Of a DNA stretch of 18,967 nt, positions 7,288 through 13,860 are shown piece after piece. Position 1 is the first letter of the stretch. Each line of letters opens with the position of its first letter. Source of the stretch: an uncultured Lactobacillus sp. (lineage in GTDB: Bacteria > Bacillota > Bacilli > Lactobacillales > Lactobacillaceae). Position numbers and translations under genes: made by a program. The stretch lies in contig CALYQE010000024.1 in NCBI GenBank assembly GCA_945281075.1, positions 1 through 18,967 on the forward strand, read 5' to 3'. The notes beneath the pieces are model-generated. The model was not told the DNA's origin. It searched no databases and saw only the letters and a list, made by a program, of their open reading frames with translations.

Positions 7288-7905
7288 ATGAACAAAATTT
7301 TGTTTGCAACAACCAATCAGGGAAAAGTCAATGAAATAAAGACAGCCTTTAAAAATGCCGGTCTTGATCTTGAAGTTAAAACCAATGCCGATCTGGCTAA
7401 ACCACCAATTGTGGAAGAATATGGCAGCACTTTTGAAGAAAATGCCAAACTAAAAGCGCACGCACTGGCAGAATACAGTCAAATGCTGACCATTGCTGAT
7501 GATTCTGGCTTGTTAGTGGATGCTCTTAATGGAGCGCCGGGCGTGAGATCAGCGCGGTTTGCCGGTGATGAGCATAACGATCAAAAAAATAATGCCAAGC
7601 TATTAGTGGAATTGGGTGGCGTTAAACCAGAAAAGCGCACGGCTCGGTTCCAGACGACAATAGTCGCTTCAATGCCAGGGAAGTTTGACCAGGACCTTGT
7701 GGTCTCAGGACAATGCGCTGGGCGCATTCTGGCAGCTCCAAGAGGAGATGACGGCTTTGGCTATGATCCCTTGTTTTATGTGCCAGAAAAAGGGAAAACT
7801 TTTGCGGAAATGACTACTGCTGAAAAAAATTCATTGTCCCATCGGGGAAGAGCAATCGCGGCCTTGCTGGCGGCTTTTCCGGACTGGTTAGCCCGTTTTA
7901 GCTAG
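7288..7905 (+). CDS. rdgB: XTP/dITP diphosphatase (RdgB/HAM1 family)
   Basis: This 205-residue nucleotide-pool cleaning enzyme hydrolyses dITP, XTP and ITP to monophosphates. Family motifs in order: ATTNQGKVNEI (7-17) with the substrate-binding T/N/K, STFEENAKLKA (47-57), the metal/catalytic ADDSGL (70-75) followed by GAPGVRSARFAG, FGYDPLF (157-163), and SHRGRA (184-189). Length is normal. The ribosome binding site AAGGAG (7271-7276) overlaps the end of murI, with a slightly long spacing of 11 bases. The stop codon faces the convergent MscS gene across 25 bases with no hairpin, so this operon's transcript may run antisense into that gene. Confidence 0.97.
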   Translation: MNKILFATTNQGKVNEIKTAFKNAGLDLEVKTNADLAKPPIVEEYGSTFEENAKLKAHALAEYSQMLTIADDSGLLVDALNGAPGVRSARFAGDEHNDQKNNAKLLVELGGVKPEKRTARFQTTIVASMPGKFDQDLVVSGQCAGRILAAPRGDDGFGYDPLFYVPEKGKTFAEMTTAEKNSLSHRGRAIAALLAAFPDWLARFS

Positions 7906-7930
7906 GCGGGGATGATCCAAAATACTTTAA

Positions 7931-8746
7931 TTACTGCGCCAGGTTGATGCTATTTTCCTGTAAAACGCGGAGGTACTGGGTTAAATATTGGTCTTGGACC
8001 ATCTTTTCGCGTCCGGGTTTTACCTGAAAATGCACTACATAAGTCACATTCTGCGCAGTTTGCGTGGTAATTCCGATGATTTTAGGCCCTTGGACAAGGG
8101 TCTTTTTTTCTAGCTTGATTTCATTGTTAACTTGCTTAATCAGCTCGCGGATCTGATGAAAATCGTTGTTTGCTTTTAATTGCAGTTCAATATCAAGTCC
8201 AATTCCGCCATGGGCCAAATTTTGCACAAGCGAAATATTGCGATTAGGAATATAAATAATGGAACCGTCACTACTTTTCAGTCTAGTTGTACGCAGTCCG
8301 AGTTGAATGACCACACCGGTTTGATTATTGATTTGCACTACGTCACCAACGTCAAATTGATCCTCGCTAAGAATAAAGAAACCGTTGACCAGGTCGCTAA
8401 CAAACCCTTGTGCGCCCATGCCTAAGGCGAGCGAAAAGATTCCGGCACTAGCTAGCAAAGTTCCAATCGGAATGCCGAGAATGGACAAAACGGCAAATAA
8501 GTAGAAAAAGATGACAGTATACGAAAAAATACTGTTAATTAAAGCGGTCACAGTTTGTGATCGTTTAGTTTTGGGCCACTTCCGACAATTTAAATAGTGG
8601 TTAATTATTTTTTTGCCAAAATGGTTGATTAAATAAAAGACAATGGTGGAAATCGCTAGCTGCCAGATAACTGTAAGCAGCTGTTCACCTATTTGATCCC
8701 AATTAAATTTTAAAGTTCTTTGGTTGATTTGAAACGTTTGTTTCAT
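7931..8746 (-). CDS. MscS-type small-conductance mechanosensitive channel
   Basis: This 271-residue membrane protein of the MscS family (YkuT-like size) probably releases solutes on moderate osmotic downshock. Three membrane spans are visible: about 22-41, 66-91 and 95-127. The last is the pore-lining, Gly/Ala-rich helix, with AGIFSLALGMGAQG then FVSDLVNGFFI. The beta domain follows (FDVGDVVQI, GVVIQLGLRTTRLKSSDGSIIYIPN, in parts), then a cytoplasmic alpha/beta tail. The start ATG is preceded by the imperfect ribosome binding site AAGGCGGA. No strong promoter is visible on this strand in the 111-base gap shared with the divergent DUF948 gene. Together with MscL 2 kb away it gives the cell two classes of osmotic valve in this locus. 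Confidence 0.93.
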   Translation of the reverse strand: MKQTFQINQRTLKFNWDQIGEQLLTVIWQLAISTIVFYLINHFGKKIINHYLNCRKWPKTKRSQTVTALINSIFSYTVIFFYLFAVLSILGIPIGTLLASAGIFSLALGMGAQGFVSDLVNGFFILSEDQFDVGDVVQINNQTGVVIQLGLRTTRLKSSDGSIIYIPNRNISLVQNLAHGGIGLDIELQLKANNDFHQIRELIKQVNNEIKLEKKTLVQGPKIIGITTQTAQNVTYVVHFQVKPGREKMVQDQYLTQYLRVLQENSINLAQ

Positions 8747-8799
8747 GGTTTTCCGCCTTTCTTATATGCATTTTAACTTACTAAAATGTTACATATAGA

Positions 8800-8828
8800 T
8801 TGAGATTGAAGCATTTTCATGCTAGACT
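8800..8828 (+). promoter_or_regulatory. Promoter for the DUF948-YtxH operon
   Basis: TTGAGA (8800-8805) and TAGACT (8823-8828) are 17 bases apart, with TG at 8820-8821 giving an extended -10. Initiation is predicted near 8835, about 23 bases before the ATG and including the GGAGGT ribosome binding site. Confidence 0.65.
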
Positions 8829-8857
8829 TTTTCTAGGTGTAGAATTGGAGGTAGAAG

Positions 8858-9295
8858 ATGGATTTAACATATGGCGAATTAGCAGGCTTGATTGCTGCCG
8901 GTGCATTAGCAATTTTAGTAATTTTCACCATTCCTGTGCTTATTCGTGCCGCAAGGGTGGCTAAGAAAGCAGAGGAGACAATCAAGATCACTAATGGCTC
9001 AATTGAGAAAATTTCTAAAGAAGTTGATCAATTGCTTGACCAAAGTAGTGACTTGCTCGATAAGACCAATGTACTTATGGCGGATGTTAATGTCAAAATG
9101 GAGACCTTGGATCCAGTTGTTCAAGCCGCTGCTGATTTGGGTGTGAGTGTTTCGGATGTTAATGCTTCCTCAAGAAAGATGGCTAAACGCATGAACAACT
9201 TTCATCTGAAAGGCAATAGTGGAATATTATCTTCTATTTTGTCATTACTATTTGCGCGTCGTAAGCGCCGTAGCCGTAAAGGTAAAGATTTGTAA
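8858..9295 (+). CDS. DUF948 (YtxG-like) membrane-anchored protein
   Basis: This 145-residue protein of the DUF948 family has no known function. It has one N-terminal membrane span (about 8-29), then an amphipathic, coiled-coil-prone region with repeated KISKEVDQLLDQSSDLLDKT-like heptads (41-92). Near the end is a short hydrophobic patch (SGILSSILSLLF, 121-132), followed by a polybasic tail, ARRKRRSRKGK. The start is certain: GGAGGT (8847-8852) lies 5 bases before ATG. The next gene starts 14 bases after its stop and encodes a second single-span protein with an acidic tail. In B. subtilis the ytxG-ytxH pair also lies close to ccpA, which supports the family call and a conserved neighbourhood. 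Confidence 0.85.
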   Translation: MDLTYGELAGLIAAGALAILVIFTIPVLIRAARVAKKAEETIKITNGSIEKISKEVDQLLDQSSDLLDKTNVLMADVNVKMETLDPVVQAAADLGVSVSDVNASSRKMAKRMNNFHLKGNSGILSSILSLLFARRKRRSRKGKDL

Positions 9296-9309
9296 AAGGA
9301 GTCACAACA

Positions 9310-9678
9310 ATGAAAAAAATAACAAATTTTGTTTTAGGTACGATTATTGGGGGTGCAGCAGGTTTTCTAGCTGGATCACTCCTTGTATCAGATGAGCAAA
9401 TTGACGATATTAAGAAGAAAGTTAAGAATAACGAAACTGTTCAAGATTTAAAAAAGAAATATGACAACGGTACAGAAGTAGTTAAAAATCAATTGGCTTC
9501 ATTCCCCAAGAGTGTGGACGACGATTCAGAATTAAAAGACTTTGATGATATCGTAATCGACAGTTCGGATGATGACGATCAATTACAAAAAGATCATGCT
9601 GAAAATTCAGTTGAAGATTTACATGGTGCTGAGGGAATTGAAGACTTTCCAGAAGGTGCTTCTTATGACGATAAATAG
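9310..9678 (+). CDS. YtxH-like single-span protein with acidic tail
   Basis: This 122-residue protein resembles the YtxH/GvpP-like (DUF3...-type general stress) family. It has a short basic N-terminus (MKKIT), a glycine-rich membrane span (6-26, FVLGTIIGGAAGFLAG), a Lys-rich helix (30-60), and an extended acidic tail (69-122) with runs such as SSDDDDQ. A signal-peptide-like reading is possible, but the glycine-rich span is typical of YtxH anchors. AAAGGAG (9296-9301) lies 8 bases before the start codon, directly after the stop of the DUF948 gene, so the two are one operon. A strong hairpin follows 17 bases after its stop codon. Function unknown. Confidence 0.8.
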   Translation: MKKITNFVLGTIIGGAAGFLAGSLLVSDEQIDDIKKKVKNNETVQDLKKKYDNGTEVVKNQLASFPKSVDDDSELKDFDDIVIDSSDDDDQLQKDHAENSVEDLHGAEGIEDFPEGASYDDK

Positions 9679-9695
9679 TAAGGCCTAGGCTATTT

Positions 9696-9735
9696 AAAAA
9701 TGCACTAGCAGAAACTTTCTGTTAGTGCATTTTTT
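9696..9735. terminator. Bidirectional terminator between ytxH-like gene and pepQ
   Basis: A long inverted repeat: AAAAATGCACTA pairs with TAGTGCATTTTT, a G-T wobble, then CAG/CTG around the loop AAACTTT, followed by a T-tract (9730-9735). The A-tract on the left makes it usable for pepQ as well, whose stop codon is 12 bases to the right. Confidence 0.92.
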
Positions 9736-9747
9736 GGCGCTGATTTA

Positions 9748-10854
9748 TTAATCGCGCAGCGGCAGATACTTAAGTTCCTTACCAGTGTGAGTGAATGGCT
9801 CATAACCGTTTTTCGTAACAACGCCACAGTCTTCAATTCTGACTCCGGCTACCTTAGGAATGTAAATACCAGGCTCGATTGAAAAGCACATACCTTCTTC
9901 AATCACTAAATCATTGCCCTGAACGATGGACGGATATTCGTGCACTTCTTTGCCAATTCCGTGGCCAAGCCGGTGAATAAAGTATTCGCCGTAGCCAGCC
10001 TTGGTAATAATATCACGCGCAACGCTATCAAGTTCAGAAGCAGTCATACCAGGTTTAACGGCGTCAATTGCGGCCTGTTGAGCCTCGCGGTCAATTTCGT
10101 AAATCTCTTTAGCTTTTGCGCTTGGTTCACCGTAAGCAACAGTTCTGCTGGCATCTGACGCATAACCATTATGCATTGTGCCTAAATCAAAGAGAACCAA
10201 TTCGTTTGGTTTAACCTGATTCATAGTTGGTCCCAAGTGCGGATTAGCAGCATTTGACCCCGTTTGAACAATTGTTTCGAAGCTTTCGTGCATAACGCCT
10301 TTTTGGACTTTTAATTGATATTCAATCTGGCCAGCAATATATCTTTCGGTCACACCAGTTTTAATTGCGTCAAAACCAATTTGAAAAGCGAAATCGGCTT
10401 CTTGACCCGCAGCTTGTAATTGTTTAATTTCTTCCGGAGTTTTATAGAGCCTAATATGAGCAATAAAGTCTGAGACATCCGCATCAAAGTTTGCGTTCGG
10501 AAATTGGGCATGAATTAATTGATAATGTGAAACCGACAAATTATTTTTCTCTAAAGCCCATTTCTGGTATGTTGTATTTCTGTGCTTAATTTTGTCGGCA
10601 ATCACAGCCCATGGATCCTCTGAATCAAGATAGCCATAAACGTCGCCATTCCATGCGGAGTTTTTGGCTTCTTCAACATTTAAGGCAGGAACAAAAATGA
10701 AAGGGTCTTGCTCTTTAAAAACAAATAAAGCAAAGATTCGTTCATGTGGTTCCATGTCATAGCCCGTAAAGTAGGAAATGGTTGTAGGATCGGAAATGTA
10801 GGCTACATCGTTTCCAGAATCTTGCAGCCATTCTTGTAATTTAGTTAAATTCAT
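9748..10854 (-). CDS. pepQ: Xaa-Pro dipeptidase (prolidase)
   Basis: This 368-residue cytoplasmic metallopeptidase of the M24 family cleaves X-Pro dipeptides and so helps the cell use casein-type peptides. The five metal ligands of the pita-bread fold are in place: Asp223 (LFDLG), Asp234 (YASDASRT), His298 (RLGHGIG), Glu327 (SIEPGIY) and Glu341 (RIEDCGVV). The N-terminal creatinase-like domain covers about 1-130. Length is typical for lactobacilli. AAAGGA precedes the ATG. It is divergent from ccpA across 148 bases, the classical Lactobacillus pepQ-ccpA (pepR1) layout, with a cre site between the two promoters that may also influence pepQ. Confidence 0.96.
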   Translation of the reverse strand: MNLTKLQEWLQDSGNDVAYISDPTTISYFTGYDMEPHERIFALFVFKEQDPFIFVPALNVEEAKNSAWNGDVYGYLDSEDPWAVIADKIKHRNTTYQKWALEKNNLSVSHYQLIHAQFPNANFDADVSDFIAHIRLYKTPEEIKQLQAAGQEADFAFQIGFDAIKTGVTERYIAGQIEYQLKVQKGVMHESFETIVQTGSNAANPHLGPTMNQVKPNELVLFDLGTMHNGYASDASRTVAYGEPSAKAKEIYEIDREAQQAAIDAVKPGMTASELDSVARDIITKAGYGEYFIHRLGHGIGKEVHEYPSIVQGNDLVIEEGMCFSIEPGIYIPKVAGVRIEDCGVVTKNGYEPFTHTGKELKYLPLRD

Positions 10855-10893
10855 AAATTTTTTCCTTTCATGATGTTCTCGTTAATTATGAAA

Positions 10894-10902
10894 AGTATAT
10901 CA
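10894..10902 (-). promoter_or_regulatory. pepQ extended -10 element
   Basis: On the minus strand, TATACT (10894-10899) is preceded by TGA (10900-10902), an extended -10. The -35 region 16-17 bases upstream is only a T-run, so initiation probably relies on the TGn motif or on an activator. The cre site is centred about 50 bases upstream of the predicted start point. Confidence 0.6.
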
Positions 10903-10933
10903 TGTTCTTGAACTGAAAAAATGAAAGAATAGC

Positions 10934-10947
10934 TGTAAACGTTTGCA
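10934..10947. promoter_or_regulatory. cre operator (CcpA binding site)
   Basis: TGTAAACGTTTGCA matches the cre consensus TGWAANCGNTNWCA at 13 of 14 positions (G instead of W near the right end). It overlaps the ccpA -35 hexamer, implying autoregulation, and lies upstream of the pepQ promoter. In L. delbrueckii a CcpA-like regulator acts on the equivalent pepQ region. Confidence 0.88.
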
Positions 10948-10971
10948 CTTTTTAGCAAAGCGTGATAAATT
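10943..10971 (+). promoter_or_regulatory. ccpA promoter
   Basis: TTGCAC (10943-10948) and TAAATT (10966-10971) are 17 bases apart, with TG at 10963-10964 as an extended -10. The -35 is shared with the right half of the cre site. Predicted initiation near 10978 gives a leader of about 25 bases. Confidence 0.6.
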
Positions 10972-11002
10972 TGATTCTAGTATTTTAAGATAGGGGAATA
11001 TA

Positions 11003-12004
11003 ATGCGTAAACAAGAGATTACAATTTATGATGTTGCTCGCGAAGCCAAAGTGTCGATGGCGACAGTTTCACGAGTTGTTAATGGTAATACCAATGTGCG
11101 TAAAGATACGCGCGATCGAGTAATGAAAGTAATTAACCGGTTGCACTATCAACCGAATGCAGTGGCACAAGGGCTGGCTTCCAAAAGAACGACAACTGTT
11201 GGTTTGATCGTACCTGATTTAACCAACCTATACTTTGCGGAATTGTCGAAAGGAATCGATGATATCGCGTTATTGTATAAATACAACATTATCATTACCA
11301 GTATTGAAAATCGCTTAATGAGAGAAGATCAAGCAATTCAAGGTCTGCTTAACAAGCAAGTTGACGGTGTGATTTACATGTCCGACAGTCTGCCAGAAGA
11401 AGCAGTTGAAGCATTCAAGCGCACGGATACCCCGGTTGTTTTAGCCGGAACAAAAGACAATCACTTGGAATTTCCGTCAGTTGCAATCGATTATCAAAAA
11501 GCTGATACTGAAGCTTTGAACCTAATGTATAACGATGGCAAAAGAAACTTAGCTCTTGTTTTAGACAATCCTGAAACAGTCGTTAATACCGAAAATAGGA
11601 TCCCCGCCTATCAGCAATTTATGAAAGAACATAAACTTGGCAAAGGTCATATTTATAGCAACATTAAGGATCATTCTGATGGCTACAACTTATATTCCCA
11701 ATTGCAAAAAGATGGTGTTGACGGAGTCATTGTTACGAGCGATGTGAGCGCTGTTGGTATTTTAACCTCCGCAATTGATGCTGGTAAGAATGTACCAAAG
11801 GATATTGAAATTATTACCGCTAATGCTACCCAAATCGCATCGATTGTGCGCCCCGCTTTGACTGCGATTCGTCAGCCGCTTTATGATATTGGTGCGGTCG
11901 CAATGAGAATGCTAACGAAATTGATGAACAATGAAAAAGTTGATGAAATGCAAATTGAGCTGCCATACGAATTGTTGAAAAAGCAAAGCACCTCAAATAA
12001 TTAA
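11003..12004 (+). CDS. ccpA: Catabolite control protein A
   Basis: This 333-residue LacI-family regulator works with HPr-Ser46-P as co-repressor to control carbon catabolite genes through cre sites. The helix-turn-helix is at 8-27 (IYDVAREAKVSMATVSRVVN), the minor-groove hinge helix at about 50-60 (QPNAVAQGLAS), and the periplasmic-binding-like core from 64 (TTVGLIVPDLTNLYFAEL). Length and motifs fit CcpA rather than a sugar-specific LacI repressor, and the neighbouring divergent pepQ with an intergenic cre is diagnostic in lactobacilli. AGGGGA (10992-10997) lies 5 bases before ATG. A perfect hairpin terminator follows 8 bases after the stop. Confidence 0.97.
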   Translation: MRKQEITIYDVAREAKVSMATVSRVVNGNTNVRKDTRDRVMKVINRLHYQPNAVAQGLASKRTTTVGLIVPDLTNLYFAELSKGIDDIALLYKYNIIITSIENRLMREDQAIQGLLNKQVDGVIYMSDSLPEEAVEAFKRTDTPVVLAGTKDNHLEFPSVAIDYQKADTEALNLMYNDGKRNLALVLDNPETVVNTENRIPAYQQFMKEHKLGKGHIYSNIKDHSDGYNLYSQLQKDGVDGVIVTSDVSAVGILTSAIDAGKNVPKDIEIITANATQIASIVRPALTAIRQPLYDIGAVAMRMLTKLMNNEKVDEMQIELPYELLKKQSTSNN

Positions 12005-12012
12005 TTGAAAAT

Positions 12013-12052
12013 AAAAAGTCGACTCACGTTGAAAAAGGTGAGTCGACTTTTT
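12013..12052. terminator. Bidirectional terminator between ccpA and the phosphodiesterase gene
   Basis: A perfect 15-bp inverted repeat, AAAAAGTCGACTCAC / GTGAGTCGACTTTTT, surrounds a 10-base loop. It is symmetrical in its A and T tracts, so it works both ways. Its last bases (12051-12052) are part of the stop codon of the minus-strand gene. Confidence 0.95.
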
Positions 12053-13430
12053 AGTTTGTCCTGGTTATGATCTGACTGGTCACTTTGATCTTTTGTGTAA
12101 AGCTTTGCTCCTTTGGTGCCTGCAAAGACAGGTATTGCGTTAGAGCAATATTAGAATAGCGGTTCATTCGCGGCAGCTGATTATAGTTTTTCCAGCTAGA
12201 CGCGTCAAAGAAACCGTAAAAAAGAATGTCTTTTGCCTTAATCCACCCTAAAGAGGTATGCAGCCACATGCTCTTGGGACTGCCGTTGAAATTTTGAATC
12301 GAATAAAGCCGGTTGATTGGCATCTTTTTGTTAGTCTTCGCCTGATTTTCAGGGTAGCGATAAATTGTAACTTCTCGGCCAGGCTTAGCGATGACTTGCT
12401 TGTCTTGGTAAGGGGCAACATCTTGCGGTTTCAAATCTAGGTTAACAAATTCAGCCGAAATAAAAGTCTGATTGCCTACCTGATAATAAAGCTGGTTATG
12501 TGCGCGCACGCCATAGGTGACTTCAAGCTTTTGACCTGGGTAAACATAATGTTTTTGTTTGATCCGGACATACGGATTCATCATGGTGGCTGTTTTTACG
12601 GTGCCAAAGTAAGTTCCCTTGCGATGAATATCATATTTTTTAGTGCCTTCTTTAGCAAGCTTATATTTAAAACCAGTGCTTGGGAAGTTGGTCACGACGC
12701 CGTCAATGTTTTTGTTAATGAGCCAGTGCCAAAGTTCGGGTGATTCGTCCATTTCTGTCCAGACAAAAACTTGTTTATTTAATAGGTGCAGCCAGTGAAT
12801 TAGCCAAGAGTGATTCAGGATTACATCTGACGAAACGTTAACCGCGTTTACTTGGGGCAAGTTACTGAAATTAATGCGCTTGAGACTGCCAATAATCAAG
12901 ATGAGATAGGCGTCAGGCATGATTTCTCGAAAGTGAAACAAACTAGCCGCAGAAAACGAGTGGATCATCACCCGTTTTTCCATGTGATATTCCTTAATGG
13001 TGGCTGCAATTTTGTCTTCGAGTTCATATGAAGGGTTGAGTGAATGATCGATTTTGGTTTCCAAAATAAATTTTGTTTCTGGTCGCTTGCGGTAGTGCTC
13101 GAATAGCTCTGCCAAGCTGATCACATGCTCGCCATTGTCGTAAGTTAATTGACTAAGTGCTCGCCAAGTATTTTGTGATACAATTGCATGTGTATGAGTA
13201 ACTCGAAATAAATCGTCATCGTGAGACACGACTAGTTCGCCGTCTGCTGAAAGCTGAAGGTCGAGTTCAACATAATCAGCGCCTGAATTGAAAGCAGAAT
13301 CATCGCTCTGAATAGTTTCTTCAGGGTATTTAGTGGGGTCACCGCGGTGCCCAACAACAGTAAAACCTGTTGTTGTTAAAAAGATTAAGCTAAAAAAGAG
13401 AGCCTTGATTAGATGGCTTTTGCGTTTCAT
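12051..13430 (-). CDS. Glycerophosphodiester phosphodiesterase with SH3/SLAP-like C-terminal region
   Basis: This 459-residue protein has a basic N-terminus and hydrophobic segment (7-26, KALFFSLIFLTTTGF region) acting as a signal peptide or membrane anchor, so the enzyme faces outward. The GDPD barrel (about 24-255) has HRGD (28-31), PEET (36-39), ELD (55-57), SHD (69-71), LETK (123-126) and DGVVTNFP (243-250), consistent with hydrolysing glycerophosphodiesters to glycerol-3-phosphate and an alcohol. Residues about 285-332 and 345-405 form two SH3/SLAP-like repeats (LYYQVGNQTFISAEFV; MWLHTSLGWIKAKDI) that could bind the wall. The start at 13430 is chosen over an upstream in-frame ATG because GAGGTG lies 6 bases before it and the signal peptide starts there. 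Confidence 0.9.
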   Translation of the reverse strand: MKRKSHLIKALFFSLIFLTTTGFTVVGHRGDPTKYPEETIQSDDSAFNSGADYVELDLQLSADGELVVSHDDDLFRVTHTHAIVSQNTWRALSQLTYDNGEHVISLAELFEHYRKRPETKFILETKIDHSLNPSYELEDKIAATIKEYHMEKRVMIHSFSAASLFHFREIMPDAYLILIIGSLKRINFSNLPQVNAVNVSSDVILNHSWLIHWLHLLNKQVFVWTEMDESPELWHWLINKNIDGVVTNFPSTGFKYKLAKEGTKKYDIHRKGTYFGTVKTATMMNPYVRIKQKHYVYPGQKLEVTYGVRAHNQLYYQVGNQTFISAEFVNLDLKPQDVAPYQDKQVIAKPGREVTIYRYPENQAKTNKKMPINRLYSIQNFNGSPKSMWLHTSLGWIKAKDILFYGFFDASSWKNYNQLPRMNRYSNIALTQYLSLQAPKEQSFTQKIKVTSQIITRTN

Positions 13431-13446
13431 GTGTACACCTCTATCG

Positions 13447-13455
13447 TTTATAACA
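13447..13455 (-). promoter_or_regulatory. Possible extended -10 for the phosphodiesterase gene
   Basis: On the minus strand, TATAAA (13447-13452) is preceded by TGT (13453-13455). No recognisable -35 is found at the correct distance. The leader to the start codon would be very short (about 10 bases beyond initiation), making this tentative. Confidence 0.35.
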
Positions 13456-13476
13456 ATAGCATGGTTACACATTTTT

Positions 13477-13485
13477 TGCTATAAG
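13477..13485 (+). promoter_or_regulatory. Possible extended -10 for the 13516-17206 operon
   Basis: TATAAG (13480-13485) is preceded by TGC (13477-13479) in the 85-base divergent gap. The -35 is poor. It is the only promoter-like element ahead of the five-gene operon, and predicted initiation near 13492 leaves about 24 bases of leader. Confidence 0.45.
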
Positions 13486-13515
13486 TAACAGTTTTAATTT
13501 GTAAGGTATTAATGT

Positions 13516-13848
13516 ATGAAGCAACAGTATGAAGAATTAGATTTAATTGAAGAAATTACGCGTCTTGATGGCAGTAAATACTTTGAAATTGCCAATATTG
13601 ATCAAAATGGGATCGCTGAACTTGCCGTTGACCGCGGAAAGATCAAGAATGTCCGCATTCTGCAACTAAATATCCCGCGCACCACGGCTTTAATTACCTA
13701 TGAAAAGTACATTAATGACAATTATCAGCTTGAAACTCTGACTAATGAGAATGACTGGAAAAATCCGCAGTGGGTTGAATGGGACAAACCTAAGGGCAAA
13801 GTTATGGATGCTTATGAGACGATTTTAAAATCTAATCAAATTGGATAG
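13516..13848 (+). CDS. Unrecognised 110-residue protein heading the yunD-yutD-yutF operon
   Basis: I do not recognise this 110-residue protein. It is predicted soluble: no signal peptide or membrane span, mixed alpha/beta pattern, acidic at the start (EELDLIEEI) and aromatic/Trp-rich towards the end (DWKNPQWVEWDKPKG). No cysteine or evident catalytic motif is seen. The ribosome binding site is modest (AAGG at 13503-13506, 9 bases before ATG). It is judged a real gene because it fills the space between a promoter-like element and the metallophosphatase gene, is cleanly in frame, and is followed 12 bases later by the next start. It may be a lactobacillus-restricted accessory to the downstream phosphatase, but that is only positional inference. 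Confidence 0.8.
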   Translation: MKQQYEELDLIEEITRLDGSKYFEIANIDQNGIAELAVDRGKIKNVRILQLNIPRTTALITYEKYINDNYQLETLTNENDWKNPQWVEWDKPKGKVMDAYETILKSNQIG

Positions 13849-13860
13849 AAAGTGGGCATG

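Noticed and set aside
9683..9690. GCCTAGGC palindrome after the YtxH-like gene, considered as a restriction or recombination site.
   Set aside because: Only 8 bp and isolated; the nearby long hairpin explains the region.
13431..13472. A longer N-terminus for the phosphodiesterase, starting at 13472.
   Set aside because: The extra 14 residues would precede the signal peptide, lack a ribosome binding site, and overlap the promoter-like region; the ATG at 13430 has GAGGTG.
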